A stretch of 38,579 nucleotides of DNA from positions 1 through 38,579 of the forward strand of contig SZOR01000051.1 of assembly GCA_030263275.1 (NCBI GenBank). Direction: 5' to 3'. Made by a program: the position numbers and the translations under genes. How positions within the stretch are numbered: position 1 is the first letter of the stretch; each line of letters begins with the position of its first letter. Under the pieces are notes generated by a model. That model did not search any database, was not told the origin of the DNA, and was given only the letters and a program-made list of their open reading frames with translations. Positions 1 to 7,966 of this stretch are shown here, piece by piece. This stretch comes from DSNY01 sp016861185 (lineage in GTDB: Bacteria > Pseudomonadota > Gammaproteobacteria > Burkholderiales > Burkholderiaceae_F).

Positions 1-93
1 GCCGCGCTCGCCGAAGTGCGCGCCTGGCTCGCGCGTACGGGGCTGCGCGACGTGCGCATCGAGCGCGTTCTCGCGGCAAGCGGAGGTGCGTGA
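1..93 (+). CDS. C-terminal end of an unidentified protein (partial)
   Basis: An open frame enters from the left edge and stops at TGA 91-93. Only 30 residues are visible, ending in RIERVLAASGGA. The stop overlaps the ATG of the next gene (TGATG), so the two are probably translationally coupled and belong to one operon. Too little is visible to assign a family. Confidence 0.6.
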   Translation, partial: AALAEVRAWLARTGLRDVRIERVLAASGGA

Positions 94-1202
94 TGCGCAG
101 GCTGCTGCTGATCCTGTTCGCCTGGCTGCCCGCGCTTGCGGCCGCGCATTCGGCGAGCACGGCTTACCTGCGGATCGAGCCGGACGACCGGGGTGCCGCG
201 ATCGAATGGCGCATCGCGCTGCGCGATCTGGATGTGCTGCTCGATCTGGACGCGGACGGCGACGGCCGGCTGACCTGGGGCGAAGTGCTCGACCGCGCCG
301 GCGCGATCGACGCGCTCGCGCGCGAGCGGCTTGCGCTGCGCGCGGACGGGGTTTCGTGCGAGCTGCACTTCGCGCCGCCGCGCCACGTGCGGCTCGACGA
401 CTTCGGCTTTGCGCAGCTCGCAGGGCGCGCCGACTGCGCGGGCGCGCAGCTCATGCTCGGCTACCGGCTGTTCGAAGGCGTCGATCCTTCACATCGCGCG
501 CTGCTCGTCGTCGCAGGCGACACCGCGCCGCGCGTCGTTGCCCCCGGCGCTTCGATTCCTCTGGGCGGCGCTGCCGACGCGGATGCGCCGCGCAGCTTCG
601 GCGCGTTCGTGCTCGAAGGCATCGGCCACATCGCGGGCGGGCTCGACCACGTGCTGTTCCTGATCGGGCTGATGCTGCCCGCGGTCCTGCGCCGTGAGCG
701 CGGGCGCTGGATCGCGCGCGACGACCTGCGCGGGGCGGCTGTTGCGGTCGTCTGGATCGCGACCGCGTTCACGGCTGCGCATTCGCTGACGCTTGCGGCG
801 GCGAGCTTCGGCTGGGTGCGCATCTCCCCGCGCATCATCGAACCGCTGATCGCGGCGACCGTGCTCGCGACCGCGCTGAACAACCTGTGGCCGGTCGTCA
901 CGCGCCGGCTCGCGCTCGTCGCGTTCGGCTTCGGGCTGATCCACGGCTTCGGCTTCGCCGAGGTGCTGGCGCCGCTCGCGCTTCCGCGCGTCGAGCTGGC
1001 GCTGGCGCTCGCCGGCTTCAACCTTGGCGTCGAAATCGGGCAGCTTGCGATCGTCGGAACGAGTTTCGCGTTGCTGGCGGCGCTGCGCCGCTGGCCGGGC
1101 TATCCGCGCTGGGTGCTTGCGCCGGGCTCGGCGCTGCTCGCGCTCGCCGCCGGCGTCTGGATCGTCGAACGCGTATTCGACCTGTCGCTGTTCGCGGTCT
1201 GA
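93..1202 (+). CDS. HupE/UreJ-type membrane protein with an EF-hand-like loop
   Basis: About 369 residues, starting at ATG 93; the GTG at 90 in the same frame is the alternative. The N-terminus is a signal peptide ending near LAAAHSA. A soluble periplasmic domain follows, containing a perfect 12-residue EF-hand loop, DADGDGRLTWGE (about residues 53-64; acidic at 1, 3, 5 and 12, Gly at 6). The second half (from about residue 170) is hydrophobic and carries the family signature EGIGHIAGGLDHVLFLIGL, then several membrane segments with HGFGFAEVL. The architecture matches the HupE/UreJ_2 family, often annotated as possible nickel or metal permeases, though transport is unproven for this subgroup. 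The EF-hand suggests calcium binding in the periplasmic part. A NiCoT carrier lies 2 kb downstream. Confidence 0.8.
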   Translation: MRRLLLILFAWLPALAAAHSASTAYLRIEPDDRGAAIEWRIALRDLDVLLDLDADGDGRLTWGEVLDRAGAIDALARERLALRADGVSCELHFAPPRHVRLDDFGFAQLAGRADCAGAQLMLGYRLFEGVDPSHRALLVVAGDTAPRVVAPGASIPLGGAADADAPRSFGAFVLEGIGHIAGGLDHVLFLIGLMLPAVLRRERGRWIARDDLRGAAVAVVWIATAFTAAHSLTLAAASFGWVRISPRIIEPLIAATVLATALNNLWPVVTRRLALVAFGFGLIHGFGFAEVLAPLALPRVELALALAGFNLGVEIGQLAIVGTSFALLAALRRWPGYPRWVLAPGSALLALAAGVWIVERVFDLSLFAV

Positions 1203-1275
1203 TCCGGGCCATGCGGCGACGGAATCCAAACGCCGGCGGCATCCGTATTACGCGTATGCGCGCAGGCGCAGGCTC

Positions 1276-1872
1276 ATGCTCGACGATCCGACCATCAAGC
1301 GGCTGCTGCTGACCGTCGCGGCGCGCCAGCCCGGCGCGGCCGAGGCGTTCGAGCAGCTCTACCGTGCGTGCGCGCCGCTGCTGCTCGGCGTCGCGCAACG
1401 GATCGTGCGCCGGCGCGAGCTGGCCGAGGAGGTGCTGCACGACGCGTTCGCGAAGATCTGGCGCACCGCCGAATCGTTCGATCCGCTCGGCGCGCCGACC
1501 GGCTGGATGGTCGCGATCGTCCGCAACCGCGCGCTCGATCTGATGGAAAGCCACGATGTCGCGCGCGTCGATTCGTACCACGACGCGCTCGACGAAGACC
1601 CGGAGGGCGCGCTCGACCGGCTGTTCGACTGGAGCGCGCCGGCCGATGACGCGGTCGATCGCGACCGCATCGGCCGCTGGCTGCGCGACTGCCTCGCGGA
1701 GCTGGCCGCGGTCGAGCGGCAGACGCTGGTGCTCGCGTATTCGCAGGGGCTTTCGCACGGCGAGCTCGCGGCGCATCTGCACAAGCCGCTGGGCACGATC
1801 AAGACCTGGATCCGGCGCGGCATGGCGAACCTGCGCGAATGCGTCGAAGCGTGCATGGGGCAGCCGCGATGA
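1276..1872 (+). CDS. ECF-subfamily RNA polymerase sigma factor
   Basis: 198 residues from ATG 1276; the frame is open further upstream, but the conserved protein begins with MLDDPTIKRLLLTVAARQ. Sigma region 2 is visible around residues 25-85 (FEQLYRACAPLLLGVAQRIV, AEEVLHDAFAKIW, GWMVAIVRNRALDLM). Region 4, with its helix-turn-helix, spans about 140-195 (LAAVERQTLVLAYSQGLSH, GTIKTWIRRGMANLRE). The stop overlaps the start of the anti-sigma gene by 4 bp (ATGA), the usual coupling of an ECF sigma factor to its antagonist. The pairing with an RskA-like partner suggests the SigK/ECF19-like branch. The stimulus cannot be read from the sequence. Confidence 0.9.
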   Translation: MLDDPTIKRLLLTVAARQPGAAEAFEQLYRACAPLLLGVAQRIVRRRELAEEVLHDAFAKIWRTAESFDPLGAPTGWMVAIVRNRALDLMESHDVARVDSYHDALDEDPEGALDRLFDWSAPADDAVDRDRIGRWLRDCLAELAAVERQTLVLAYSQGLSHGELAAHLHKPLGTIKTWIRRGMANLRECVEACMGQPR

Positions 1873-2555
1873 GGCTCGCGCGGCATCGCCATCTCGACGC
1901 GTTGTGCGGCGAATACCTGCTCGGCACGCTGCGCGGGCGCGCGCGCCGCCGCTTCGAGCGCGCGCTGCGCGACGAGCCGCTGGTCGCATCGCGGCTGCAG
2001 TATTGGCAGCGCAGCTTCGCGCCGCGCTTTGCGCAGTCGATCGCGCTCGAGCCTTCGCGCGCGACCTGGCAGCGGCTGCGGCGCGAGCTTGCGCTCGACC
2101 GCTACCGGATTCCGTGGTTCAGGCGCGTCGGCTTCTGGCGCGGCTGGGCCGCGGCGGCGACCGCGGCGCTGGTGCTCGCACTCGCGTTCGATCTGCTTTC
2201 CCCGCTCGTTGCACCGGGCTATGTCGAAGTGGCGCAACTCGTCGGCAAGGAGCCCGCGGCTGCCGTGACCGCCGCGCTTTCGCGCGACCGTACTGCGCTG
2301 CGGCTGCGCGCGTCGCGGCCGGTGCTCGCCGGGCCGCAGCAAAGCTACGAGCTGTGGCTGATCCCGCGCGAAGGCGGTGCGCCGATTTCGCTCGCGGTGC
2401 TGGGCCAGCTCGATGCCGAGCTGAGGCTGCCGGCCGCGCAGCTGGGCCGGCTGCGGGCGGGCGCGAAGCTCGCGATTTCGGTCGAGCCTGCAGGCGGTTC
2501 ACCGACCGGCGCGCCGACCGGGCCGGTAATCCTGATCGGCGAGATTTCAGCTTAG
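1869..2555 (+). CDS. RskA-like anti-sigma factor (single-pass membrane protein)
   Basis: 228 residues from ATG 1869, overlapping the sigma gene by ATGA. The cytoplasmic N-terminal part (LDALCGEYLLGTLRGRARRR) resembles the helical sigma-binding domain of RskA-type antagonists. One transmembrane helix lies near residues 93-112 (GWAAAATAALVLALAFDLL). The C-terminal extracytoplasmic domain holds the anti-sigma-K signature (QQSYELWLIPREGGAPISL and VSVEP-like text near the end). No HxxxCxxC zinc motif is present. It should hold the preceding sigma factor at the membrane until released by proteolysis, as known for RskA. It ends 2 bp from the convergent arfB. Confidence 0.88.
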   Translation: MRLARHRHLDALCGEYLLGTLRGRARRRFERALRDEPLVASRLQYWQRSFAPRFAQSIALEPSRATWQRLRRELALDRYRIPWFRRVGFWRGWAAAATAALVLALAFDLLSPLVAPGYVEVAQLVGKEPAAAVTAALSRDRTALRLRASRPVLAGPQQSYELWLIPREGGAPISLAVLGQLDAELRLPAAQLGRLRAGAKLAISVEPAGGSPTGAPTGPVILIGEISA

Positions 2556-2557
2556 CG

Positions 2558-2971
2558 TCACTCGCGCACGCGTCCGCGCAGCGCCTTGATCCGGCCGCGC
2601 TGCACCTTGCGCTCGACGCGCTCGCGTTGCGACGCGCGCGTGGGTTTGGTCGCGCGGCGCTCGCGCGGCAGCTCGGCGGCGGCGTCGAGCAGCGCGCGCA
2701 GTCGCGCGAGCGCGTCGGCGCGGTTCTTGTCGAGGCTGCGGTAGCGCTGCGCCTTGATGATCAACACGCCGCCGGCGCTGATGCGCCGGTCGGGCCGCGC
2801 AAGCAGCCGCGCCTTCAGCGCATCCGGCAGCGACGAGGCGCGGATGTCGAAGCGAAGCTGCGCGGCGTTGGACACCTTGTTGACGTTCTGCCCGCCGGGG
2901 CCCTGGGCACGAACGGCCTCGAAGCTCACTTCGCCTTCGCGCAGTTCGTAGGGGATCGCCAAACGCTTCAT
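2558..2971 (-). CDS. arfB: Alternative ribosome-rescue factor B (peptidyl-tRNA hydrolase)
   Basis: 137 residues, a normal length for ArfB/YaeJ. The catalytic GGQ motif is at about residues 26-28 (AQGPGGQNVNKVSNAAQ), followed by the class-I release-factor core (RFDIRASSLPD, RRISAGGVLIIKAQRYRS). The lysine/arginine-rich tail (TKPTRASQRERVERKVQRGR) inserts in the mRNA channel of stalled ribosomes in this family. The protein hydrolyses peptidyl-tRNA on ribosomes stalled without a stop codon. It is a monocistronic housekeeping gene, convergent with the anti-sigma gene. Confidence 0.95.
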   Translation of the reverse strand: MKRLAIPYELREGEVSFEAVRAQGPGGQNVNKVSNAAQLRFDIRASSLPDALKARLLARPDRRISAGGVLIIKAQRYRSLDKNRADALARLRALLDAAAELPRERRATKPTRASQRERVERKVQRGRIKALRGRVRE

Positions 2972-3087
2972 GGGGTCGATGCTAAGACCATCGCCCGATG
3001 GCCGAGGACCGTGATCTGGGACAACACCCGCGTAAGAGGTCCGGGCAACACTTCATACGCGCCGTGCGACGCGGCGCGGAGAAGCCG

Positions 3088-3921
3088 ATGCCCGATCTGC
3101 CGACCGAATGGACCGCGCTGTGCGCGCTGGTCTTTCTGCTCGGGCTGAAACACGGCTTCGACGCCGATCACCTCGCGACGATCGACGGGCTGACCCGCTA
3201 CAACGCGCGCCACCGGCGGCCGTTGGCGCGCTACTGCGGCGCGCTGTTTTCGCTCGGGCACGGCGCGATCGTCGTCGCGATCGCGGTCGCGGTCGGGCTG
3301 GCGAGCGAACGATGGGACGCGCCCGCGTGGCTCGAGGCGAGCGGTGCGTGGATCTCGATCGGGTTTCTGACGCTGATCGGCGTCGTCAACCTGCGCGCGG
3401 TGCTGACCGCCGCGCCGCACGAGATCGTCGCGCCGATCGGCCTGAAGGGTCGCTTTCTCGGCAGGCTGAACGAGGCGAGCCGGCCCGCCGCGGTGGCGCT
3501 GGTCGGTGCGCTGTTCGCGCTGTCGTTCGACACGGTTTCGCAGAGCGCGCTGTTCGCGCTGACGGCCGCGCAGTTCGGCGGCGTCGGCCATGCGATCTTT
3601 CTCGGACTGCTGTTCGTGCTGGGCATGCTGGTGACCGACGGCATCAACGGGCTGTGGATTTCGCGGCTGATCGCGCGCGCCGACCAGATCGCGGTGATCG
3701 CTTCGCGCGTGATGAGCCTCGCGGTGTCCACGGTCAGCCTGCTCGTCGCGGGCTTCGGTGCGCTCAAGCTCGCCGCGCCCGCGATCGACGCGTGGAGCGA
3801 CGGCAAGGAGCTGGCCTTCGGCGCCGCGGTGATCGCGCTGATCGCCGCGAGCTACCTCGCCGCGCGCCGGCTCGCACTGCGCACGGCGGTCGCGCCCGGC
3901 GCGACCGATACGCGCGGCTAG
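3088..3921 (+). CDS. NiCoT-family nickel/cobalt transporter
   Basis: 277 residues from ATG 3088; an in-frame upstream start at 2998 would add a non-hydrophobic extension, so 3088, with GGAG a few bases upstream, is preferred. The NiCoT signature HX4DH is present at residues 22-28 (LKHGFDADHLATIDGLTR), the second motif is LFSLGHGAIV, and the third is LFALSFDTVSQSALFAL. Six to eight hydrophobic segments are visible. Members of the family import Ni2+ or Co2+ with high affinity, usually for urease, hydrogenase or cobalamin. No such enzyme is in the window, and no cobalamin riboswitch was recognised upstream. Confidence 0.92.
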   Translation: MPDLPTEWTALCALVFLLGLKHGFDADHLATIDGLTRYNARHRRPLARYCGALFSLGHGAIVVAIAVAVGLASERWDAPAWLEASGAWISIGFLTLIGVVNLRAVLTAAPHEIVAPIGLKGRFLGRLNEASRPAAVALVGALFALSFDTVSQSALFALTAAQFGGVGHAIFLGLLFVLGMLVTDGINGLWISRLIARADQIAVIASRVMSLAVSTVSLLVAGFGALKLAAPAIDAWSDGKELAFGAAVIALIAASYLAARRLALRTAVAPGATDTRG

Positions 3922-3943
3922 GCGTGCGAAGCTCTCGCCTCGA

Positions 3944-4046
3944 CCCCCCTTTCATAAAGGGGGCAAGGGGCAATCCCTTTCATCCGCACCGCAGGTGCGT
4001 CCGTCCTCGTCCTCCTTTTGCAAAGGGGGACTGGAGGGGGACTTTC
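3944..4046. repeat. Intergenic palindromic repeat cluster
   Basis: The gap 3922-4134 holds three inverted repeats: CCCCCTTT-cat-AAAGGGGG (3945-3963), CGCACC-gca-GGTGCG (3985-3999) and CCTTTTGCAAAGG (4014-4026), surrounded by G- and C-runs. This is the look of an interspersed REP-type element. No gene lies here. Confidence 0.6.
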
Positions 4047-4068
4047 CAGCGCCACCACTCCAAAAAGG

Positions 4069-4090
4069 AAGGGCCGCTTGCGCGGCCCTT
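4069..4090 (-). terminator. Rho-independent terminator of the Spy-like gene
   Basis: Perfect 9-bp stem AAGGGCCGC/GCGGCCCTT with a 4-base loop. Read on the minus strand it is followed by CCTTTTT, 45 bp past the stop of the gene at 4135. Confidence 0.8.
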
Positions 4091-4134
4091 CGAAGCAGGC
4101 GCCGGAGAGGGAAGGCGGCGCCGGAGGAGAACGT

Positions 4135-4671
4135 TTATGCGCGGCAGCCGCGCCCGCGGCCCTGACCGTAGCCGGCCATCCCGCCCGGTCCGGGACGGAA
4201 CTGGTCGAACGTCGCTTTCTGCTCGGGCGTCAATGTCGCGTAAAGCGCCTTGCGCAGTCCGTTGATTTCCTCCGCAGCCTGCGCGCGTTGCTTCATCCAT
4301 GCCACCCGCTGATCGGCGAGCGCCTGCGGGTCGCCCTGCAAGTTCTGCATCGCCTCGTGCATCTTCGCGCGTTCCTCGACTTGAGCCTTGACCCGCGCCT
4401 CGTACGCGTTCCACGCGGCGAGCTGGTTCGGCTGCAGCTTGAGTGCCGCTTCGAGCTGATCCAGCCGCGCCTGCGCGAACTCGGGATTCGGCCCGCCGCG
4501 CATGCCCATGCCGCCCATGCCCATCATCGGGCCGGCGCCGGCCATCGCGCAGTTCGCGCCTGCGGGGCAGTTCGCGCCGCCCCAACCGGGGCCGTGCGCC
4601 AATGCAGCAGTCGCCAGCGCGCCCAGTGCGCCGGCCACGGCGATCGTCAGAAGAGTGTTGCGTGCTTTCAT
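4135..4671 (-). CDS. Spy/CpxP-like periplasmic protein (LTxxQ family)
   Basis: 178 residues. Sec signal peptide MKARNTLLTIAVAGALGALA ending near ALAHG. The mature N-terminus is rich in Gly and Met (MMGMGGMGMRGG), and two Cys (NCPAGANCAM) may bind metal. A helical region follows (residues 65-150) with repeated Glu/Gln/Arg heptads, and the family hallmark LTPEQKATFDQF lies near 145-156. Relatives (Spy, CpxP, CnrX-like) are envelope-stress chaperones or metal sensors. It ends with a Gly-rich tail. It lies 154 bp downstream of the methyltransferase, same strand, with its own terminator, so it may be either the last operon gene or independent. Confidence 0.85.
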   Translation of the reverse strand: MKARNTLLTIAVAGALGALATAALAHGPGWGGANCPAGANCAMAGAGPMMGMGGMGMRGGPNPEFAQARLDQLEAALKLQPNQLAAWNAYEARVKAQVEERAKMHEAMQNLQGDPQALADQRVAWMKQRAQAAEEINGLRKALYATLTPEQKATFDQFRPGPGGMAGYGQGRGRGCRA

Positions 4672-4825
4672 CGTTTGCTCCCGTCCAAGAAATTTCCCGA
4701 CGGCTTCACTGTAGGCGGCTGCGGCGCGAGCGGGCGGCGCGCTTGTAACGGCGCATTGCGAACGAGCGCTCGCGCAACACGCTGTAACGACTTCGTCGGT
4801 TCGGCATGCCGGGGCACCGGCCGCT

Positions 4826-5482
4826 TCAGTCGATCACGTCGGCCGCCACGGCGAGGAAGGCGCCGACCGCGCAGCGATCGGGCACGAGCGGCTCGATCGT
4901 TCGTGCGATTGCGCCGCCGCTCGGAAGGAAGACGGCGCTGCGCAGTTGAACCTGGTGCACGGGCAATCCGGCGAACAGTTCGAGCGCTTCGCGCCGTGTA
5001 TGCCAGTGCGCGCCGCGATAAGCGCCGCGGCCGCCGCCGCGTCCTTTCTGCAGGTACAGCAGGCTCGCGCGATTGAGCAGGCCCAGCACGATGCGCTTGC
5101 GCGTCACGCGGACCATCTCGCGCAATGCCTGCCGCTGATCGGCGATGAAGCACAGCGCGGTGACGCAGATCGTCCGGTCGAAGCTGCGGTCGGCAAACGG
5201 CAGCTGCTCGACGCAGCCTTCGACGTAACGCTCACCCGGTTCCGCCGGGCGCGACGCCACCTGCAGCGCTGCCGGATCGGGATCGAGTCCCGTCGCGAAC
5301 ACGCCCAGCTTGCGCGCGCAGCGGCGCGTGAAGTAGCCCGTGCCGCTGCCGACGTCGAGCAGTCGCTCGCCCGGTCGCGCCGCGAGCAGGCGCGCGAGCA
5401 GCGCGAACTCGACCTCGCCGATCCACGCGCCGCGCGGCGTTCGGTACCACGCGTCGTAGCGTTCGGCCGCTTCGACGTTCAC
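4826..5482 (-). CDS. Class I SAM-dependent methyltransferase
   Basis: 218 residues. Motif I, LLDVGSGTGYF, is at about 41-51; the acidic end of strand beta-2 is GLDPDPAAL; motif II is near FDRTICVTALCFI; motif III is near RKRIVLGLLNR. The fold is the Methyltransf_11/UbiE-like type. No substrate-specific motif was recognised. It is the last gene of the operon starting at 7873, 28 bp behind the flavoprotein gene, so its substrate could be a small thiol, a lipid or a quinone-like molecule, but that is guesswork. Confidence 0.85.
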   Translation of the reverse strand: MNVEAAERYDAWYRTPRGAWIGEVEFALLARLLAARPGERLLDVGSGTGYFTRRCARKLGVFATGLDPDPAALQVASRPAEPGERYVEGCVEQLPFADRSFDRTICVTALCFIADQRQALREMVRVTRKRIVLGLLNRASLLYLQKGRGGGRGAYRGAHWHTRREALELFAGLPVHQVQLRSAVFLPSGGAIARTIEPLVPDRCAVGAFLAVAADVID

Positions 5483-5510
5483 GGCGGGCCGTCGTCGCAG
5501 CGCACGGCTA

Positions 5511-6659
5511 TCAGAACCGCGAATACAGCCAGTACTTCTCGTACGCGACCTTCGCGCCGTGCCACAGCCGGCTCGGCGCGCGCAGCTTCACCGCCGGCAG
5601 AGGTTCGGCGTAGAAGTTGCCCTGGCCCATGCCGGCGCGGCCGTCGCCGGTTTCGATGAAGCAGGCGCCGACGCCGTCGAAGCGCATCGGCGCGCCGCGC
5701 CCGGTCCACACCGTCGCGAGGATGTGTGCGACGACCTCGCCCTGCGCGTGCGCGAAGACGCCGGCCTTCGGCAGCGGGCGCCCCATCTTCAGCGGGATCG
5801 CCACCGTGTCGCCGATCGCGTAGACGCCTTCGAAGCGCGTGGCGAGCGTATGGCGGTCGACCGCGATCCAGCCGGACTCGTCGGCCAGACCGGATGCGCG
5901 CACGACAGCGGGCGCGCGATGCGGCGGAACGTAGAACAGCAGATCGAACGGCGCTTCCGCGCCGTCGGCGAAGCGCAACTTGCCGGCCGCATCGACCGCG
6001 GCGATCTGCCGACCCGGGTGATAGTCGATGTCGCGCGAGGCGATCAACTGCCGCAGCGCCGCCGACACTTCGGCGCCCGCGGTCAGCATCGGCCCCGGCT
6101 CGGCCGCGTGAAAGTCGATGCGCGTCGCGCCGCGCAGACCGCGCCGGCGCAGTTCGCCGTCGACGAGCAATGCGGATTCGTACGGCGCGGCGGGGCACTT
6201 GTACTGCGGCGCCGCCGTCACGAACGCGATGCGCCCGCCGCGAAACGCATCGAGCGCGCGCCGCCCGGCGACCGCGCCCTCGGCCGTGTAGAAGCAGTGG
6301 CCGGCCTCGGCCAGCCCCGGCACCGCCGCGAGATCGTAGTCGGCGCCGAGCGCGACGATCAGCGCGTCGGCGTGCAGCGTCTGCCCGCCCACCGTCACGC
6401 TGCGCTCGGCGGGCGAGATCCGCTCGACTTCGCCGCGGACGAACTCGATGCCCGAGCGCGCCGCGCGTTCGAGCGGCCGCATCAGTTGAGGAAGACGCCG
6501 GCTGCCCGCGAGCACCCACGGCAGCGACGCCTGATAGACGTGCTGCCCGGCGCGATCGACGAGCACCACGCGGTCGCTGCGCGGCAACCGCTTGCGCAGC
6601 GACTGCGCGGCGGAAATGCCGCCCAATCCTGCGCCAAGGACGAGTGCGGTGCGGGCCAC
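5511..6659 (-). CDS. FAD/NAD(P)-binding oxidoreductase, sulfide:quinone reductase/FCSD-like
   Basis: 382 residues. N-terminal FAD-binding GxGxxG (LVLGAGLGGISAA, residues 7-19), acidic VVLVDRAG, a second FAD motif VYAIGDTVAIPL (about 279-290), and a C-terminal YEKYWLYSRF tail of the kind seen in SQR membrane anchors. Three cysteines fall where SQR/FCSD enzymes keep theirs: C122 (GHCFYT), C155 (YKCPAAPYE, very like the FCSD/SoxF RCPPGPYE motif) and C333 (GACFIETGDG). It probably oxidises sulfide or a persulfide and reduces quinone or a cytochrome. It sits 3 bp behind a DsrE-like gene and near an ArsR-rhodanese regulator, both supporting a sulfur role. The exact SQR type is not certain. Confidence 0.88.
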   Translation of the reverse strand: MARTALVLGAGLGGISAAQSLRKRLPRSDRVVLVDRAGQHVYQASLPWVLAGSRRLPQLMRPLERAARSGIEFVRGEVERISPAERSVTVGGQTLHADALIVALGADYDLAAVPGLAEAGHCFYTAEGAVAGRRALDAFRGGRIAFVTAAPQYKCPAAPYESALLVDGELRRRGLRGATRIDFHAAEPGPMLTAGAEVSAALRQLIASRDIDYHPGRQIAAVDAAGKLRFADGAEAPFDLLFYVPPHRAPAVVRASGLADESGWIAVDRHTLATRFEGVYAIGDTVAIPLKMGRPLPKAGVFAHAQGEVVAHILATVWTGRGAPMRFDGVGACFIETGDGRAGMGQGNFYAEPLPAVKLRAPSRLWHGAKVAYEKYWLYSRF

Positions 6660-6662
6660 GGC

Positions 6663-7016
6663 TCAGAAGACGAGAACCTTGTCGGACAGCTCGCTCCAGT
6701 CGGCAAGCTCCTCGAGCGAGCCGCGCTTGCAGCCTTCGGCAAGCTGTTCGTTGGAGATCCCGCGCGCGTCCATGCAGGTGCCGCACGCCGCGACGAGGCC
6801 GCCGTGGCGAACGACGTTGCCGAGCATCGCCTCGACGCTGTAGTAGCCGGGCGGCACCTTCTGGTTGCGGTGCGCGGCCGACGCGGCGTCGCCCATCAGG
6901 AAGACTCGCACCGTGTGCTCCGCGCGTTTGGCGAGCGCGCCGGCGAGCCGCAGCCCGTTGTACGTGTGCTCGCTGCCGTACGGCGCGGCGTTGAGGATGA
7001 ACAGCGTCGAACCCAT
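6663..7016 (-). CDS. DsrE-family sulfur-relay protein
   Basis: 117 residues from ATG 7016 with a strong GGAGGT upstream. The fold start TLFILNAAPYGSEHTYNGLRL and the strand VRVFLMGDAA are typical of DsrE/DsrF-like proteins. Cysteines C78 and C81 (AACGTCMDARGI) and C96 (EGCKRG) are candidate persulfide carriers; C81 corresponds to the usual DsrE active cysteine region. Such proteins move sulfane sulfur between partner proteins. Here the neighbour 3 bp downstream is the SQR-like flavoprotein, a likely donor or acceptor. Confidence 0.9.
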   Translation of the reverse strand: MGSTLFILNAAPYGSEHTYNGLRLAGALAKRAEHTVRVFLMGDAASAAHRNQKVPPGYYSVEAMLGNVVRHGGLVAACGTCMDARGISNEQLAEGCKRGSLEELADWSELSDKVLVF

Positions 7017-7030
7017 CGTCGACCTCCGCA

Positions 7031-7873
7031 TCAGTTGGCCGCAGGCGCGCGCTCGAGCGCGCCGCGTTCGGACGCTTCCCGGAACGGCTGCGTCAGCAGC
7101 GCGCCGATGCGCAGCTCGTCCGCGCCCTGCAGCCCGTCGACGCCGATCCGCATCGCCGCGTGCCCCGCGACCGGTTGCGCGCGATAGGTGCCGAACAGCC
7201 GATCCCACCACGGCACGTTGAAGCCGAAGTTGCTGTTCGTCTCGAGCGGCAGCGCCGAGTGATGCACGCGATGCATGTCGGGCGTGACGACGAGCCAGCG
7301 CAGCCAGCGATCGACGCCGGCCGGCAGGCGCGCGTTCGCGTGGTTGAACATCGCGGTGGCGTTGAGCACGATCTCGAACAGCAGCACGGCGACCGCCGGC
7401 GCGCCGATCGCGCTGACCGCCGCGCACTTGATGCCGAGCGACAGCAGGATCTCGAGCGGATGGAAGCGCGTTCCGGTGGTCACGTCGAAGTCCGGATCGG
7501 CGTGGTGGACACGGTGCAGCCGCCACAGCGCCGGCACCGCGTGGAAGACGACGTGCTGGAAGTAGATCGCCAGGTCGAGCAGCACGACCGCGATCAGCAC
7601 CTCGGCCCACGCGGGCAGCGCGACCGCGTTGAGCAGGCCCCAGCCGTGGGTCTCGCCGGCCAGCGCGACTGCGATCGCCGCGCCCGGCGCGAGCAGCCGC
7701 ACGACGAGCGCGTCGAGCACGAGCAGCGCGAGGTTGTGCGGCCAGCGCCGCGCGCGGGCGAAGCGCGCGCGGCGGCGCGGCGCCAGCCACTCCCACAGCG
7801 CGACCGCGGCGAACACGCCGGCGAACGCGGCCAGACGCAGCGCGGCTTCGTGTTCGGTCAGCGATCCGGTCAT
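7031..7873 (-). CDS. Sterol desaturase/fatty-acid hydroxylase-family membrane di-iron protein
   Basis: 280 residues with four or five membrane segments. The histidine clusters that bind the di-iron centre are present: HX3H (QHVVFH, 107-111), HX2HH (LHRVHH, 120-124) and a second HX2HH (DMHRVHH, about 210). The family oxidises lipids with O2. First gene of the operon continuing into DsrE, SQR-like and methyltransferase genes. Sterol-desaturase-like genes next to sulfur genes recur in proteobacteria, but the substrate is unknown. An oxygen-requiring enzyme here argues for at least microaerobic life. Confidence 0.87.
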   Translation of the reverse strand: MTGSLTEHEAALRLAAFAGVFAAVALWEWLAPRRRARFARARRWPHNLALLVLDALVVRLLAPGAAIAVALAGETHGWGLLNAVALPAWAEVLIAVVLLDLAIYFQHVVFHAVPALWRLHRVHHADPDFDVTTGTRFHPLEILLSLGIKCAAVSAIGAPAVAVLLFEIVLNATAMFNHANARLPAGVDRWLRWLVVTPDMHRVHHSALPLETNSNFGFNVPWWDRLFGTYRAQPVAGHAAMRIGVDGLQGADELRIGALLTQPFREASERGALERAPAAN

Positions 7874-7924
7874 GCGGGCCTCGGCGGCGGCGGGCGGTGC
7901 TAAGCTTTAGATCAATTAATCGCG

Positions 7925-7946
7925 TATTCAAGCAATCGATTGAATA
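7925..7946. promoter_or_regulatory. Palindromic operator candidate for the ArsR-rhodanese regulator
   Basis: TATTCAA-N8-TTGAATA (7925-7946), with the perfect 10-bp palindrome CAATCGATTG (7933-7942) inside it, in an AT-rich island within very GC-rich DNA. It lies between the divergent starts at 7873 (minus) and 7967 (plus), as expected for an autoregulatory ArsR-family operator controlling both units. Binding is inferred. Confidence 0.6.
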
Positions 7947-7966
7947 CTAGGTTCGGAGGATCGCCC

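Noticed and set aside
2972..3087. Cobalamin or nickel riboswitch upstream of the NiCoT gene.
   Set aside because: No conserved riboswitch boxes were recognised and the space before ATG 3088 is too short.
3944..4046. CRISPR or tandem array in the G/C-run repeats.
   Set aside because: There are only a few palindromes, with no regular spacing and no unique spacers.
7925..7946. Assignment of the palindrome to the known SqrR/BigR operator consensus.
   Set aside because: As I recall that consensus (ATTC-N8-GAAT), the spacing between the inner half-sites differs here, so only a general ArsR-type operator is claimed.
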